A stretch of DNA of 64,000 nucleotides from Rhodeus uyekii (taxonomy: Eukaryota; Chordata; Actinopteri; Cypriniformes; Acheilognathidae): positions 2,258,001-2,322,000 of the forward strand of contig JAWRVZ010000030.1 in NCBI GenBank assembly GCA_037043235.1, given 5' to 3'. Of the stretch, positions 60,474 through 64,000 are shown in pieces. Positions within the stretch are counted from its first letter, which is position 1; every line of letters begins with the position of its first letter. The notes under the pieces are model-generated. The model ran no database searches. It had not been told where the DNA came from and saw only the letters and a program-made list of their open reading frames with translations. A program made the translations under genes and the position numbers.

Positions 60474-62372
60474 AATTAAGACTTTTTTGCCTCTATATGA
60501 GAGACAATTTTTGACAAGGTTCTGTATTGGTTATGTTTTGGACACTTAAGCCACAGTTAAAACAGAATGAAGGTCACTGTATACAATGTTTACCAAAGTG
60601 GCATTTATTGTAAAGAGAACAACGTTTGTTATTCTGCTTAGTAGCTGATGCAGTGATATTAATTTACTAAATGGTGATTTAAATGGAATTTTACTTTTTT
60701 TAACCCACTGTATATCTGACTTAAACATTGACCAGCATTGTGAAAACAAGACTAGAGGTCCAATTTCCAAACAGTTGGAAGAGCATGTGTGAATGAGTGC
60801 GAGGTTGTGCTTGCATGCCTACTGGTTTTCCTGCGCCAGCTCGGGCCCGTAGACAGCTTTGCTCCAGATGTCAGTTGAACAATTTTTGTTTGTTCATGTG
60901 TCCTGCTTTATGAACCCTTCCTCAGAGAGGGTTCCCGCTTTCCGCCAGAGTGTTCAAGTGACTCAATTAGAACACAAGACAGCCCTTGTCTTTGCCAAAC
61001 TGGAATCAATTTAAAAAAAGCAACCATTTCACCTCAGATTAAGCCATCCAGTGTCTGTTCTGTGGCACGTTGACCTTTGCTAGGCTCTAGTCTCGTTCTA
61101 TGGAGACTGGATGGCCAGATGATGCGCTTCCCTAATTAAAGGCCTTGACGTCAAACTCCCAGAGCTGCTTGAGTGACTTATGTGTGAACTCCTAGCCACA
61201 GGTCAGCAGAAGTCTTTCAGGAATCTCATCGCTGTTTGGTCCACACAACTCTTTTTTCTCGCTCTCTATTTCCTTGCAAATTCCATTGATTCTCTCGTGC
61301 TCCTATTAACCTATTTCTCTCATACACAAGCACCCACTCACTGCACTTTAGTTTGAATTTTGGACACCAGCCACAGGCGTCCAGTTGGCACAAGGCATTA
61401 TCTGCTGGAAGCTTTGAAGGCGGTTGAGCCACATCAGGAATTGGCTTCCTTTGACTCCCTCTTCAGATAGGACGGACAGACAAACAAACAAACACTTTCA
61501 CTGATCACGAGTGGCAAGATCAGACTAAGACTGCCTCCCACAGAGAGAGACTGAGAAGAAAGACATGCAGTGACTTTGCACACCACCTTGTAGTCTCGGA
61601 CAGTAGCCTGGACACAGCTAATAGACAGGCGACCGGTGAAGAGGCACCTCTACACGTTCAACTGAATCCTCTGGTCTTTTAAACACACTTGTTTGGTTGC
61701 ACTAGGAATGCGCTCCACCTGACCCCAGGGCACTCATCCAATCAGCTCGCTATCTCCTGAAAGGGCCTCCATAATAGTGACATTTTTCCACCTCGTCAAT
61801 AAGTGGTGAAAGCCACCCTCCACCCGCTACTTGACCATTTAACTTCTTTGTGAAAAGGCCCTTTCTTTCTTCCTCCCTCTATTTCTTGCTGAAATCAATA
61901 AAAGTGGAGAGAGGAATAAGGCTGATCCAGAACTCATATTAAGCGAAGCAAGAGAGAAAGAATAAGAAAAATAGGCCAAGGGAGAGCTGTGGCTTCCATA
62001 GGCCTTTATACAGCACAGTCCACAAAAGCATATCATCATCAACACTTACTTACTATTCACACACAGAGGACACATTTACACCTTCAAACACATGCTAACA
62101 ATTTAGGACTCATAGATATAGATTATATATCTATATGAAATATCTATATCATGTATATAGATTATCATACAAATGTGCCCTTATATACACAAAAGGAAAT
62201 ACTTGTATTGAAAATATATATATATATCTCAGTATTATCTCCTGGTCTGCAATGAGATTATATAGAGATACAACTGAGACTTTAAATATTGCTTCTCAAA
62301 TGTGTCTCTGGAGACAAAGACCTGAGTAATCTTGGTCTTGTGAGAAGTCATAATAATTTCAAAGAGATGTAT

Positions 62373-62414
<42 letters not shown>

Positions 62415-62681
62415 CATTTTTTATTTAAAAATCGAGCCAATTTATAAAATGTGAAAACATATATTATTAAATATAAATTCAGCATTAACCATGGCGAAGA
62501 AAGGTTATACCCAATGCATTAAATGCTGTTAAAAATGAAACCAAATTCCAAAATATTATACTGTTTTGTCATCTCTTATGATACAAAAATGAGTAATCAA
62601 GCATGTTGTTGAGAATATAACAATGTGCCAGTAACCCACTATGGGGTGTCCTCTTGTGATTCTCAATGAGGTTGTGACCCC
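60474..62681. other. Non-coding DNA
   Basis: No gene recognised. Unique sequence at 60.85-61.25 and 61.65-61.85 kb could be conserved. A TA-rich tract lies at 62110-62230 and (TA)n at 62372-62414. Confidence 0.5.
62372..62414. repeat. (TA)n microsatellite
   Basis: TA dinucleotides with one G interruption. Confidence 0.95.
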
Positions 62682-62820
62682 ACATTTACATTTATGCATT
62701 TGGCAGACGCTTTTATCCAAAGCGACTTACATTGCATTCAAGGAACATGTTGAATCAGTTCTTGCTTTCCCTGGGATCGAACCCATGACTTTGGCGTTGT
62801 AAACACCAATGCTCTACTGA
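62682..62820 (-). mobile_element. tRNA-derived SINE, copy 5, 5'-truncated
   Basis: Reverse-strand copy: ACATTTACATTTATGCATTTGGCAG, then the reverse complement of the B-box (GGGATCGAACCC). It stops within the A-box region (GCTCTACTGA), so the 5' end is missing. Confidence 0.88.
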
Positions 62821-64000
62821 GAAAATAAGAGAAAATCAAGTGAAAGAAACCTTGTAATTGTCCATAGTCATAATAGCAAAATCAAAATAAATATTATATC
62901 TAAAAACTCCATTAAACCTCTTGAGATATGTAGGAGCACCCTCTGAGCAATACAGTTGTCCTCTGACAGACAAAGAAAAGGGAAAGAACAAGAGAGGGGA
63001 AGGAAGATTTGAAGAGAAAGATAAAAAGAGAGAAATTCGCAACTCTGAATCATTAAAGAGATATCGACAAACAGATAAGCACTCTTGTTAGTTTCCTTCA
63101 TTTTGCTGCTAATGATATACACTTGGCCATCACTCATTTGCCAGCTGTGTTCACACCTCATCACTTGTGCGCAATGATTGACAATAATGGCGGGAGAGTG
63201 AGAACAAAATGTCTCCCAAGGAGGGAGGGAAGTAGAGGAGAGATGAGCGCGTTAGGTTTCGTCAACGCACATGGATGCTACGATGAGCATGGCGCTTTGT
63301 TTGGTTCCACTGGCTGAGCTGAAATTGATTTCTGTGTGAGGCACGCACACCCCAAGCCCCTCTGCATTCTGATGGAATAAATAAAACACCCTCTTATGCA
63401 CCGTGAGGAGGGGAGGGGGCATATGAAAGAATAAAATGGGAGAGAACAGAAGCAAAAGGAAAATAATGAAGCGAAAAGAAGGAACAGAACCAGGAAAAGG
63501 AGTGAGAGGATAAAGACTGAGACATTACAGAGATGAGATGGAGAACCAAAAACTGGAGCGAAGGATATAGATCTAGGGCCTTATTTTACAACAGAATGGG
63601 TCACCCATACTGGTCTAGTATGGTGGTTCTTGTCAATTAATTGGTGAGCCAAGAATGGGTCACAGGTCTGTTCTGATTGTACTAAAAGCTAATGCTAAAA
63701 GCAAACAATAAAATTTAATTTGCAAATAACAATATACAACTCAACATATAATCAAGCATAGTTAACATAGCAACGTATCCAATAAAAAAGGGAGAAAATA
63801 GTCTTCCCATATCCTTTGTTGCTATTAAACTATATGGTAATGTTAAATTTTGCACAAATGAGTTTTCCTAGTTTTCTAGTGCTAATATGAATGAATTCCA
63901 ATGAGAATTTGATGCTAAGACTATCTCTGCTCTAATTAGTTGGGACAAAAGTAGTTTTTATGGTTTAATTAAGAAGCCTACCTTGATTAAACAGACTCCC
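62821..64000. other. Non-coding DNA
   Basis: Purine-rich (GA) stretches at 62.97-63.06 and 63.4-63.55 kb and AT-rich sequence to the end. Short frames without domains. Confidence 0.5.

Overview
This window looks like non-coding, repeat-rich chromosomal DNA of a teleost fish, most likely a cyprinid (carp/zebrafish group). The inference rests on the repeats: an L2-type LINE with an esterase ORF1 and a (TGACT)n tail, five copies of a tRNA-derived SINE with the typical fish 3' end, several terminal-inverted-repeat elements (THAP-bearing, hAT-like, pogo/Tigger-like and unclassified), long GATA/GA/CA/TA microsatellites, and frequent short homeodomain/octamer/SOX-type motifs between them. No bacterial-style operons, rRNA genes, functional tRNA genes or CRISPR arrays were seen. 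No confidently recognisable host protein-coding gene is present. The window behaves like an intergenic desert or very large intron(s), possibly around a developmental regulator, with one CpG-rich stretch (about 19.8-20.7 kb) that could be a promoter and a very short candidate coding exon at its 3' edge.

Layout. 0-12.8 kb: unannotated DNA with nested hairpins (0.85-0.91 kb), a candidate enhancer carrying RFX, TCF and SOX motifs (3.2 kb), a 159-bp GATA array (3.5 kb), a retroposon tail (6.0 kb) and a SINE (6.4 kb). 12.8-13.9 kb: a 1.0-kb inverted-repeat element that still carries a THAP DNA-binding exon broken by one base. 13.9-26.8 kb: microsatellites, the CpG-rich stretch and AT-rich flank. 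26.8-35.4 kb: a Z-DNA/triplex-prone compound repeat and at least five inverted-repeat elements, one nested inside another. 35.85-37.3 kb: a hairpin-rich AT repeat present three times in tandem. 41.1-42.2 kb: a long-TIR element split by a solo LTR with a perfect 5-bp target duplication. 43.4-47.7 kb: a SINE, a palindromic MITE, and a 17-unit 51-bp minisatellite whose unit carries an NF-Y (CCAAT) site. 49-54.2 kb: an L2 tail, a second copy of a promoter-carrying MITE and two SINEs. 55.2-60.5 kb: a hAT-like MITE with 8-bp target duplication, then a nearly full-length L2-type LINE. 60.5-64 kb: ordinary non-coding DNA and one more SINE.

The main biology is in the L2 element. ORF1 is an intact SGNH-hydrolase (esterase) protein. 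ORF2 (endonuclease plus reverse transcriptase) lies in the same reading frame, separated by one TGA stop followed by CTA, the classical metazoan readthrough context. ORF2 itself is broken by a single-base deletion just before the YADD catalytic box, so this copy should not be autonomous. All family assignments come from reading motifs by eye; no database search was possible.
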